Assembly: GCA_027023345.1 (NCBI GenBank)
Contig: JALVVO010000254.1
Location: 1-24,923, forward strand
DNA length: 24,923 nt
DNA from: Thermaceae bacterium
Lineage (GTDB): Bacteria > Deinococcota > Deinococci > Deinococcales > Marinithermaceae
Reading direction: 5' to 3'
The notes below the pieces were generated by a model. It was given only the letters and a program-made list of their open reading frames with translations. It was not told the origin of the DNA and made no database searches. This document shows positions 7,986 through 13,326 of the stretch, in pieces. Both the position numbers and the translations under genes were made by a program. Numbering within the stretch: position 1 is the stretch's first letter; every line of letters begins with the position of its first letter.

Positions 7986-8768
7986 CTAAGGTTTCCTGGC
8001 CCAGGGAGCGGGAAGAATTTTCGGTACGCGCCTCGTCAACCTTCCTTCGCGCACCGAGAGGGATGAAGCCGTCTCCTTTTCATGGAAGAGGTCGGGGATT
8101 ACGCGAATGCGGTATCGGCCGGACTCATAGCCCTCTAAAACGAGTCGGACGGGTAGAGCCCAAGTAAGGCGAGCCGTCCAGCAAGCGTCCGCGTCTCGGT
8201 AGAGATCGGCGCAGATAGGGTTTTGGTTACTTTCGTCGTATTGCACTACGTCGGTGACCCTTGGCTCTTCCAAAGCCAGATCTTGCCTTCGCCGCCAGCG
8301 CTCCCAGCCTGAGTTGAAGTTGGGTGGAGCGTCCACAGGTGGCGCGATGAAGGGCGCGTGGTATTGGGCGTTCACTCGGTTACGCCGGCCCCGAGTTTCA
8401 AGCCGAAAGGCGTACCACGTCCGAAGAGTTTGAATCAGGGCATCAATCCCAGTTCCAGGATCGGTCGAAAGCCCCTCACCCCAGTACTTGACCGTGAGCT
8501 CGATGGCATAAACCGGTTCGCTGCCCGCACGACCCCAAACGACGACCGGCGGTCCGGGGCAGCTTTCCTCGAGGGGGCGTAAGTCTACCCGTAAGGGGCC
8601 GTTGGCCGGTCTGGGGTTTTGGATCACGGCGCAAGCTTGTTGTTCGGCTGTGGGGATGAAGTCTACTCGATTTGGTGTGAGGTAGGGGTCCTCATCCACC
8701 GAGTAGTACCAGGTTTGCGCAACGGCTACGCTTAGTAAAAGGGTGGTGAGGATCCCTAAGCGCTTCAC
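7986..8768 (-). CDS. Secreted protein of unknown family in the surface-structure operon
   Basis: The 260-residue product has a clear signal peptide (MKRLGILTTLLLSVAVA, cleavage before Gln). I do not recognise the mature protein. It has four cysteines (in QQACAVI, EESCPGP, PICADL and DACWTAR), enough for two disulfides, and aromatic, Arg/Pro-rich stretches (for example FNSGWERWRRRQ). The ATG overlaps the stop of the upstream chaperone-like gene (ATGA), so the two are translationally coupled. As last gene in the fibre/chaperone operon, a minor subunit, tip adhesin or anchoring component is plausible but unproven. Base composition is less GC-rich than in the neighbouring metabolic genes. It ends 6 bases from the convergent barrel gene. 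Confidence 0.75.
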   Translation of the reverse strand: MKRLGILTTLLLSVAVAQTWYYSVDEDPYLTPNRVDFIPTAEQQACAVIQNPRPANGPLRVDLRPLEESCPGPPVVVWGRAGSEPVYAIELTVKYWGEGLSTDPGTGIDALIQTLRTWYAFRLETRGRRNRVNAQYHAPFIAPPVDAPPNFNSGWERWRRRQDLALEEPRVTDVVQYDESNQNPICADLYRDADACWTARLTWALPVRLVLEGYESGRYRIRVIPDLFHEKETASSLSVREGRLTRRVPKILPAPWARKP

Positions 8769-9538
8769 TTGAGCGCCACCTCCGCGTAAAGCGGTGAAGG
8801 GAGCCCCTTGGCGGTGACCTCGACCGAGGCCACCACGGCGTCCTCGGGTACGTCCGTCATCGGGATCTGGTATCGGACCAGGAGGTCCCTGAGCAGTACC
8901 CGCTCGGGGAGTTTCTCGGCTTTGAGTATGGTACCCCTTGCGTCCTTGTAAGTTAAAGTAGTCCTAAGCCTAAGAAATACGTTGCCCGTATTTTCCACAT
9001 CGAGGAATAGATTTTTCTGGGCGGGTCCGAATCCGAAATGGACGATTCTTGCCCCAGGCCGTTCGGTGCCCTCTATGGTTACGTAAATGATGTGAAAGAC
9101 GTTCATGGAGAACTTGACTTTTATTCCTCGTTCGAACTGCGAGGGAATGGGGAGTGTGTGCAGGACTATTGCCGCCCAATAGCTCCCTTCTAAAGTTGGT
9201 ATATTAGGAACATTCACCTCGTATTGAATGGGAACCTCCGGGCGATCATCAGCAAATCGTAACGGATCCGCCGGGATTTTCGCTTTTATCCAGCTAGAGG
9301 CCGAATAAGGCGATTTCTGGGGGCTGAGGGCTATGACAACCCCCGTTCTGGGATCAATGGTCCAATCGCTTATGTTGAGCGTAAAGGTTCCACGGTAGTG
9401 GTGTTGAGTGAAGAATACTGCGCGCCCGCGTGCGAGTCCCCCTGGAGGCAAAGTGAACTCCTTATGTGGTGGCGATACTCCAATGCCGATTTGCGCGGTG
9501 ACTTGAGCTGTCGTCAAGAAGTTCAAGGCAACAAGCAT
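8765..9538 (-). CDS. Pilus-chaperone-like secreted beta-sandwich protein
   Basis: From ATG 9538 the product is 257 residues with a hydrophobic export signal (MLVALNFLTTAQVTA). The mature part begins IGVSPPHKEFTLPPGG, then has LNISDWTIDPRTG, an LP-P-rich middle and EGSYWAAIVLHTLP. A second domain contains FLDVENTGNVFLRLRTTLTYKDARG. This two-domain pattern resembles periplasmic pilus chaperones and WxL-interacting (DUF916-like) proteins; the assignment is by pattern only. In frame, the reading frame stays open up to 9604, but that extension runs through a strong hairpin (9550-9582), so the start lies after it. No good SD precedes ATG 9538; an upstream TTG would lengthen the signal peptide by five residues. 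It is coupled by a 4-base overlap to the downstream gene. A role in holding exported fibre subunits is inferred from context. Confidence 0.65.
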   Translation of the reverse strand: MLVALNFLTTAQVTAQIGIGVSPPHKEFTLPPGGLARGRAVFFTQHHYRGTFTLNISDWTIDPRTGVVIALSPQKSPYSASSWIKAKIPADPLRFADDRPEVPIQYEVNVPNIPTLEGSYWAAIVLHTLPIPSQFERGIKVKFSMNVFHIIYVTIEGTERPGARIVHFGFGPAQKNLFLDVENTGNVFLRLRTTLTYKDARGTILKAEKLPERVLLRDLLVRYQIPMTDVPEDAVVASVEVTAKGLPSPLYAEVALK

Positions 9539-9549
9539 TTTTAAGAGAA

Positions 9550-9582
9550 GCAACCCCCTCGCCGGGTTTGCGAGGGGGTTGC
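9550..9582 (-). terminator. Intercistronic hairpin between fibre-like and chaperone-like genes
   Basis: A perfect 13-bp stem (GCAACCCCCTCGC / GCGAGGGGGTTGC) with a 7-base loop lies 33 bases past the stop of the fibre-like gene and is followed on the minus strand by TTCTCTTAAAAATG. It looks like an attenuating terminator or 3' stabiliser that would give more fibre-subunit than chaperone mRNA, as in many pilus operons. Confidence 0.65.
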
Positions 9583-9615
9583 GGCGACAATGCGAGGTAA
9601 ACATATCGTCGTTGC

Positions 9616-10338
9616 TTACGGTGCCGCGACGCTCAACGTGAGGTTCGTTGTCTCGGAGGAGCTCGCCGGTGCGGCAGAGAAGGGGTCAAACTGGAGGTAG
9701 AACATCACCGGGATGACGTAAGCATTTCTATATTGAGTGTAGAAGGCATCGGAGGTTCCTGCGGTTGTTGTTGCCGTAGTGCTGCCGCCCGCAGGCGCGT
9801 CCGAGATGGGCACCGCGGTCGTTGACAGTTGTATCGCCCCTGCGTTGGAAACCACCGCAGCACTCGTGTCCACGTAACCCGGTTCGATGTACAAGCTCCC
9901 GCCCGTAATCGCCGTGTCGATTGCCGCCGAGACCGTCCACGTGCTGGCGTTGGTGATCACTAAGATGCTGGCGTCGGTGGCGCTAAAACCGGTAATGCCC
10001 GTGTAGTCCACGCTGAAGCCCGAGGTGTAGACGTTGTTCGGGGCAAAGCTACAGCCAGCAGTCGTGTCGGTGCCAGCGCCTGTTGAGTTTGCAGTGAGCG
10101 AAGCGGAGCTCACGAGGCTTTCGATGCATGTTTGGAGATCTGTGGTGGTGGCGGTGTAGTACCCTGTGACACTGGCTAGCGCTCCCGTGGAGCCCGTATT
10201 GGTTGGGGTCGCGAAGAAATCCACCTCTTGTGCATTGGTAAATGCGTAGGCATAAGCTGGGTAGCTGATATTGAACTGTGCCCACGCCATTCCTGCGGCC
10301 ACGATTGCGAAGCTAAGAAGCAAGACTAGCCTCTTCAT
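9616..10338 (-). CDS. Secreted Ser/Thr/Ala-rich fibre-subunit-like protein
   Basis: The 240-residue product has an excellent signal peptide (MKRLVLLLSFAIVAAGMAWA, then Gln). The mature protein is dominated by Thr, Ser, Ala and Gly with very few charges, two cysteines (in LQTCIES and TAGCSFAP) and a terminal strand-like segment (ETTNLTLSVAAP). This resembles exported structural subunits of surface fibres or coats, but I cannot name the family. The start is set by GGAGGT at 10345-10350: ATG 10338 is 6 bases downstream, and a second ATG lies directly before it. The frame is open further up to 10503, but that part is riboswitch, not coding. Expression is probably controlled by the c-di-GMP-II-type leader at 10360-10441. 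It is first in the operon and followed by a strong hairpin, both consistent with a highly made structural subunit. Confidence 0.7.
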   Translation of the reverse strand: MKRLVLLLSFAIVAAGMAWAQFNISYPAYAYAFTNAQEVDFFATPTNTGSTGALASVTGYYTATTTDLQTCIESLVSSASLTANSTGAGTDTTAGCSFAPNNVYTSGFSVDYTGITGFSATDASILVITNASTWTVSAAIDTAITGGSLYIEPGYVDTSAAVVSNAGAIQLSTTAVPISDAPAGGSTTATTTAGTSDAFYTQYRNAYVIPVMFYLQFDPFSAAPASSSETTNLTLSVAAP

Positions 10339-10359
10339 CATCTCACCTCCGGTGAAGAG

Positions 10360-10441
10360 GCCGTAAGCCGGTCGCGCCACTGGCTCGCCCCGGTCCCTTG
10401 GCGCCCGTCTTGGGATACCGGGGGTCAACGCCTCCCACGGC
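10360..10441 (-). ncRNA. c-di-GMP-II riboswitch aptamer (minus strand)
   Basis: Minus-strand leader of the fibre-like gene. P1 pairs GCCGTGGG (10434-10441) with CTTACGGC (10360-10367), eight pairs including two G-U. Inside are GCGTTGACC, CGGGCGCC and CCAGTGGCGCGACCGG, matching the c-di-GMP-II core pattern (GGGCAC...AGTGCAACCG) with GCGCCA paired to TGGCGC. The second copy at 10615-10695 has the same plan but different paired bases, so both helices covary. The class senses cyclic di-GMP; it is known from Clostridia and Deinococcus. P1 ends only 9 bases before the SD, so control of translation is likely; whether the ligand switches it on or off is not clear here. Class identified from memory of the consensus. 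Confidence 0.8.
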
Positions 10442-10453
10442 TCATCCATCCTT

Positions 10454-10459
10454 AGGTTA
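10454..10459 (-). promoter_or_regulatory. Candidate -10 box for the fibre operon
   Basis: TAACCT on the minus strand, identical to the tRNA-Asn -10 hexamer, would start transcription about 6 bases before the riboswitch P1 stem. No convincing -35 box is visible at 16-18 bases. A CCCCC-AAAT-GGGGG inverted repeat at 10483-10496 lies just upstream and could be a protein-binding site. Confidence 0.3.
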
Positions 10460-10614
10460 GGGCGGCGCCGGAGAAACTCGATCCCCCAAATGGGGGTATC
10501 CAAGCGGGGGAGTCACGGTCTCGCTTGGAGGCTCTAAGCTGGACTTGAGGCCCGGTAGGGCTGACGCCGGCGGAGGGCGGGCGCACCCGCCGGAGAGGTA
10601 AAAGGCGCCCAGGA

Positions 10615-10695
10615 GCGTTCGGAGGCGTTGATCCGTGTCCGCCAAGCTGGGCACCAGGGTGGCACGGGGAGCCAGTGGTGCAACCGGCCGAACGC
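10615..10695 (+). ncRNA. c-di-GMP-II riboswitch aptamer (plus strand)
   Basis: P1 pairs GCGTTCGG (10615-10622) with CCGAACGC (10688-10695), eight Watson-Crick pairs. Inside, GGCG...CGCC can pair (10624-10627 with 10641-10644), followed by CTGGGCACCA. A small TGGC/GCCA hairpin follows (10660-10663 with 10671-10674), then AGTGGTGCAACCGG. GCACCA (10651-10656) pairs with TGGTGC (10676-10681). The string TGGGCAC...AGT-GTGCAACCG is the hallmark of the c-di-GMP-II class as I remember it. Compared with the divergent copy, P1 and the GCACCA/TGGTGC helix change in compensating ways. It precedes a secreted protein gene. A weak -10 candidate TAAAAG lies at 10599-10604. Confidence 0.85.
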
Positions 10696-10786
10696 GGAAG
10701 GGCTCAAAGCATTCTCGGGTCGCTCTCTTTTGGGCTCCTTCGCGGCCCACCGGTTGCACCCCGCCACGAGGAGGTGGTCGGGGTGC
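10677..10786 (+). promoter_or_regulatory. Riboswitch expression platform with SD/start sequestor
   Basis: Two exclusive structures are visible. First, GGTGCAACCGG (10677-10687, inside the aptamer) pairs perfectly with CCGGTTGCACC (10750-10760); CGCGGAAGGGCTC (10693-10705) also pairs with GGGCTCCTTCGCG (10732-10744) with one mismatch. Second, GCACCCCG (10756-10763) pairs with CGGGGTGC (10779-10786), extended by CCAC/GTGG (10764-10767 with 10774-10777). This hides the SD AGGAGGT (10769-10775) and the GTG start (10783-10785). Ligand binding should hold the aptamer and free 10756-10763 to block translation, so an OFF switch is inferred. Confidence 0.7.
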
Positions 10787-11223
10787 CAAGGTTTTGGAAG
10801 GTCCTCCCATTTCTGGTTTTGTCGCTGGCCTCCGGGCTGGCAGTCGGCCAGCGCACGAGCGCCAGCACCCGGGTGGTGATCCGGATCCCGGAGGTCCTGA
10901 TCCTCTACCTGGATCAAAAGCCAAGGGCCGCGCTCCCGATCCGCGTGGAAGATGGCGCGGTGATCCCCGACTCGGTGGAGGTCCGCGTGGTCGCGAACAC
11001 GGGTTGGGTCCTCTGGGCTAGGGCTACCCCGCTCGAGGGCCCCCTAACCCTGCCGCCCGAGCGCGTTTCGGTCGGCGGTCTGCGCCTTTCTGCCTTGCCC
11101 CAGGTCCTGGCCCGGGGTCGGGGCCCCTTCCTCAAGCGCTACCCGCTTTCGGTGGAGCTCCTGCCCGGCGAGCCAACCGGCGTCTACCGGGGCACGATCA
11201 CCTTCAACCTGGCCCGCCCTTGA
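10783..11223 (+). CDS. Secreted beta-rich surface protein under riboswitch control
   Basis: The 146-residue product has a signal peptide (MPRFWKVLPFLVLSLASGLAVG, cleavage near GQ). The mature part is beta-strand-rich: VVIRIPEVLILYLDQ, VEVRVVANTGWVLWARA and a C-terminal GVYRGTITFNLARP. The last segment resembles the closing strand of fibre-subunit or coat-type beta-sandwiches, but I do not recognise a named family. The start is GTG 10783, 7 bases after AGGAGGT; the longer frame from 10675 would run through the riboswitch. The c-di-GMP-II leader suggests co-regulation with the divergent fibre operon. The 3' end overlaps the convergent PIN gene by 20 bases. A second subunit or an accessory surface protein is the best guess. 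Confidence 0.7.
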   Translation: MPRFWKVLPFLVLSLASGLAVGQRTSASTRVVIRIPEVLILYLDQKPRAALPIRVEDGAVIPDSVEVRVVANTGWVLWARATPLEGPLTLPPERVSVGGLRLSALPQVLARGRGPFLKRYPLSVELLPGEPTGVYRGTITFNLARP

Positions 11224-11626
11224 GGGCGTCCAGGAAGGCCGCCGGCGTGAGGACGACCGGGGGCGGGTCGGAAAAGGCGAGGAGGTCCCGGTCGCCCGAG
11301 ACGACGAGGGGGACGCCGGCCGCTTTCGCGGCCGCGATCAGGTAATCGTCGTTTGGGTCACGGGTGTAGCGCGGCCGTTGGGCGGGGTCAGGGACAAGAA
11401 GGGCCGCTCCCTTAAGCCAGTGCACGAAGGCCTCGGCTTCCTCCTCCGATAGGTATCGGCGAAACTTTTCCCTTCTTAGCACAATTGCGAGCTCGGTAAG
11501 CAGGTGGGGGCTGACCACGAGGTCGTAGTGCCCCCTGCTCCATAGGGAAAGGAGCCGGGCCGGAGCTCCTGAGCGCGAGAGCAGGGCCGAGACCAGCACG
11601 CCGGGGTCGAGGATGGCCCGTATCAA
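11204..11626 (-). CDS. PIN-domain toxin (VapC-type ribonuclease)
   Basis: The 140-residue product has the PIN nuclease layout: an N-terminal Asp in ILDPGVLVSALLS, Glu in SPHLLTELAIVL, the acidic TRDPNDDYLIAAA and a final Asp in VVSGDRDLLAF. Such metal-dependent ribonucleases cleave RNA and act as toxins neutralised by a cognate antitoxin. The pattern fits the 'putative toxin component, PIN family' type. It starts with TTG at 11624-11626, overlapping the antitoxin stop codon (TTGA), so the pair is translationally coupled. Its stop lies 20 bases inside the end of the convergent secreted-protein gene. The acidic site looks intact, so it is probably functional. Confidence 0.85.
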   Translation of the reverse strand: MIRAILDPGVLVSALLSRSGAPARLLSLWSRGHYDLVVSPHLLTELAIVLRREKFRRYLSEEEAEAFVHWLKGAALLVPDPAQRPRYTRDPNDDYLIAAAKAAGVPLVVSGDRDLLAFSDPPPVVLTPAAFLDALKGGPG

Positions 11627-11850
11627 TGCTCCTTTCTCGCCTTCTCGAGCTCGGAGTAGGCGAGCGCCAGGGCTTCTTCCTCGGTGAGGTCGGCCCGTTG
11701 CCAGATCCTCTCGAGGAGCTCAAGACCCAGGTAGCGCCGGAGTGCTTCTTCGAAGACCTCGTACTCTCGCTTGTTCTGGCGGGCCGCGGCGACCTTGGTG
11801 GCGCGCAGAAGCTCTTCGTCCAGGTAGACGGTGGTTTTCTTTCTTGCCAT
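11623..11850 (-). CDS. Ribbon-helix-helix antitoxin of the PIN toxin
   Basis: The 75-residue protein begins MARKKTTVYLDEELLRATKVAA, a ribbon strand and two helices typical of RHH (VapB/CopG-like) DNA-binding antitoxins. An acidic helical tail (ADLTEEEALALAYSELEKA) would bind the toxin. It is the first gene of the pair and overlaps the toxin start by 4 bases. By family precedent the complex should repress its own promoter. The ATG at 11848-11850 is preceded by TATTCT and six T bases without an SD, suggesting a leaderless mRNA. The reading frame stays open to 12069 but nothing upstream resembles coding. Confidence 0.82.
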   Translation of the reverse strand: MARKKTTVYLDEELLRATKVAAARQNKREYEVFEEALRRYLGLELLERIWQRADLTEEEALALAYSELEKARKEH

Positions 11851-11856
11851 AAAAAA

Positions 11857-11862
11857 AGAATA
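11857..11862 (-). promoter_or_regulatory. -10 box for leaderless antitoxin mRNA
   Basis: TATTCT on the minus strand sits 6 bases before the antitoxin ATG, with only T bases between them, so there is no room for an SD. No -35 box is evident. Confidence 0.45.
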
Positions 11863-11909
11863 ACAGAGATCTTCGGTCATTTGCGACCCGGCCTTCCCGG
11901 CCCCCGGCG

Positions 11910-11915
11910 TAAGCT
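11910..11915 (+). promoter_or_regulatory. Candidate -10 box for leaderless secreted-protein mRNA
   Basis: TAAGCT lies 5 bases before the ATG at 11921, matching the TANNNT pattern seen at other leaderless starts in this window. There is no recognisable -35 box. Confidence 0.35.
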
Positions 11916-11920
11916 GGGGC

Positions 11921-12430
11921 ATGCGCGTGCTTCTAGCCCTGGCCGTATGGTTCGCCCTCGCCTGGGCGGAGCAGGTTCCTACCCACGATTTCTTCCGCAT
12001 CACCCAGACCACCTCGCGTTCCACCAGCACCCCCGGCGCCTGGCGGTACGTAATCGCCCCGCGCACCAAGGAGGCCCGGAGCTACTGGGGCGTGCTCGTG
12101 ACCGACTGGGTGCGCTCGCTCAAGATCGGCCTCCCGGTTCGCTTCGGCCCCTACCGGCTGGAGCTTGAGAAAAAGCAAATCCGCTTGCAAAAAGGCTGCG
12201 ATCGGTTCCACCCCCGTTGCTACAGCCGGCCCGCCCTGCCCCAGGGCCTGGAGTCCTGGAAGCTCGACCTGATCCTGGTGGACTTCCACAACGCCCTCAC
12301 CTGGACGCTCGCCGACGCCCAGAAGCACGCGCGGCCCTACCCCGCGACCGTGGCGGTCTCCAAGTTCCTGCGCTTCCACGTGGATAAGGGCGGGGTCTTC
12401 CTGGCCGAGCCGCTGGGGTGGAAACCCTGA
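11921..12430 (+). CDS. Secreted protein of unknown function
   Basis: The 169-residue product has a short signal peptide (MRVLLALAVWFALAWA, then EQVP). I do not recognise the mature part. It contains RYVIAPRTKEARSYWGVLVTDWVRSLK, a Cys pair separated by seven residues (GCDRFHPRCYS) and a C-terminal region with DLILVDFHNALTWTLADAQ and PATVAVSKFLRFHV. It may be a periplasmic or surface protein with one disulfide. It is divergent from the VapBC-type pair, and its end overlaps the start of the nucleotidyltransferase gene by 13 bases, so the two are probably cotranscribed. No functional link between them is evident. Confidence 0.65.
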   Translation: MRVLLALAVWFALAWAEQVPTHDFFRITQTTSRSTSTPGAWRYVIAPRTKEARSYWGVLVTDWVRSLKIGLPVRFGPYRLELEKKQIRLQKGCDRFHPRCYSRPALPQGLESWKLDLILVDFHNALTWTLADAQKHARPYPATVAVSKFLRFHVDKGGVFLAEPLGWKP

Positions 12431-12780
12431 CCCGGTTGCGGAGGCGGTCCTTGCGTTCGGCAAAGGTCTTCTATCCCAGATGGACGCGGGATGAGCTCGT
12501 GGCCCCGCTGAGGGCCAGGCTGCCCGCGCTCGCCGAAAAGCTTCCCCTTGAGCGGGCGGTGCTCTTTGGCTCCTGGGCCAAAGGGCGGGCGACCGCGATG
12601 AGCGACGTGGATCTTTTCCTCCTCTACGAGGGCCCGCCCCGGCCCGACGCCTTCGCCCTGGCCAAGAAGACGCTCAAGGTGCCAGGCCTCGAGGTCCACG
12701 CCTACGCAAAAGAGGAGTACGAAGCCCTCCGGTCCACCCTCGAGGCGATGCTCGAGGGCGGGATCGAGCTTTGGCCGTGA
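12418..12780 (+). CDS. Minimal nucleotidyltransferase (DNA polymerase beta superfamily)
   Basis: The 120-residue protein contains VLFGSWAKGRATAMSDVDLFLL, the GSW-A-G-A...SDVDL signature of MNT-type nucleotidyltransferases with two metal-binding Asp residues. Members often work in pairs with HEPN or other toxins, where they transfer nucleotides to the partner. No HEPN gene is adjacent, so it may be an orphan antitoxin or act alone. GTG at 12418 is the start in this frame and overlaps the previous gene by 13 bases; the exact start is uncertain because no clear SD is present. Its last 79 bases run antisense to the reading frame of the Phd-like gene. Confidence 0.8.
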   Translation: METLTRLRRRSLRSAKVFYPRWTRDELVAPLRARLPALAEKLPLERAVLFGSWAKGRATAMSDVDLFLLYEGPPRPDAFALAKKTLKVPGLEVHAYAKEEYEALRSTLEAMLEGGIELWP

Positions 12781-13025
12781 ATCGGTCCGGCTCGAGGCTC
12801 CAGGTCCACGTCGCGGGGAAGCGAAGCCTCGCGCTCCGTCTCCAGGTCCAGGCCGAAAAGCGGCGAGCGTCGCAGGAAGGTGGCCAGGTCTTCCTGGGGG
12901 CGGGTTAGGCGCTCGTGTGTTTCCTTGGAGAGGATTACCGCTGCCGGGCGCCTGCGACGGGTCACCACCTTAAGGACCCGTTTAGCGATCCGGCCGAACA
13001 GGTTCTTAGCTTCTTGCCAGGTCAA
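12702..13025 (-). CDS. Phd/YefM-like antitoxin, probably with run-on C-terminus
   Basis: From TTG at 13025 the protein begins MTWQEAKNLFGRIAKRVLK, then VTRRRRPAAVILSKETHERL, the pattern of Phd/YefM antitoxins that bind operator DNA and a toxin. The segment usually containing a short loop before VTRRG is slightly shortened. The natural end in this family is near LPRDVDL, but here the frame continues about 35 residues, most of them antisense to the nucleotidyltransferase gene. This suggests the original stop was lost. No toxin gene adjoins it on this strand. GGGGATGG upstream may serve as SD. Probably an orphan or decaying antitoxin. Confidence 0.5.
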   Translation of the reverse strand: MTWQEAKNLFGRIAKRVLKVVTRRRRPAAVILSKETHERLTRPQEDLATFLRRSPLFGLDLETEREASLPRDVDLEPRAGPIHGQSSIPPSSIASRVDRRASYSSFA

Positions 13026-13055
13026 AGTCCATCCCCGTGCTTTCGCCGGGCTTGC

Positions 13056-13295
13056 TCAGCGCTTCAACGGCCGCTTCACCGCCACCGGCTCGATGCGGTG
13101 AATGCCGAGCCGCACCTCCCGGCCCTCTTTCCGGGCCCGAGCGCGCTCCAGCTCCGCCCAGAAGAGGGCCATCTCCCAGACCGCCTGAAGCCGCTCCTCT
13201 AGGGGAACCCGGCGCCACTCCGCCCGGTCCTCGGCGCGGTCCTCGAGCCTCTGCTTTCGGGCAACGGCCTTCATTCTCACGATCCGCACCCGCAT
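13056..13295 (-). CDS. Small basic protein of unknown function
   Basis: A 79-residue, highly charged, helix-prone product (RVPLEERLQAVWEMALFWAELERARARKEG) located between an RHH gene and a Phd-like gene. I do not recognise a family, though size and context suggest a toxin-antitoxin accessory or relic. A perfect TATAAT (13294-13299 on the minus strand) overlaps the ATG at 13293-13295. If that is the promoter, the real start must be downstream: GTG at 13289, or more likely ATG at 13274 (MKAVARKQRLED). Confidence 0.5.
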   Translation of the reverse strand: MRVRIVRMKAVARKQRLEDRAEDRAEWRRVPLEERLQAVWEMALFWAELERARARKEGREVRLGIHRIEPVAVKRPLKR

Positions 13296-13326
13296 TATAC
13301 GCGCAGCTCGCGTCGGGGCCGGGGTT

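Noticed and set aside
10345..10450. c-di-GMP-I (GEMM), cobalamin and FMN riboswitches considered for the leader
   Set aside because: The characteristic GEMM core (GGGCAAACC, AGCCGGGTTGCCG), B12 box and FMN core strings are absent; GGGCAC...AGTGGTGCAACCGG fits c-di-GMP-II much better.
10339..10503. N-terminal extension of the fibre-subunit-like protein to 10503
   Set aside because: The extension coincides with the riboswitch aptamer; SD and signal peptide set the start at 10338.
10675..10782. N-terminal extension of the plus-strand secreted protein to 10675
   Set aside because: It lies in the riboswitch and its hairpin; AGGAGGT and the signal peptide place the start at GTG 10783.
11933..12463. 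176-codon minus-strand frame opposite the secreted protein
   Set aside because: It is antisense of 11921-12430, which has a signal peptide and promoter; the antisense frame lacks motifs and an SD.
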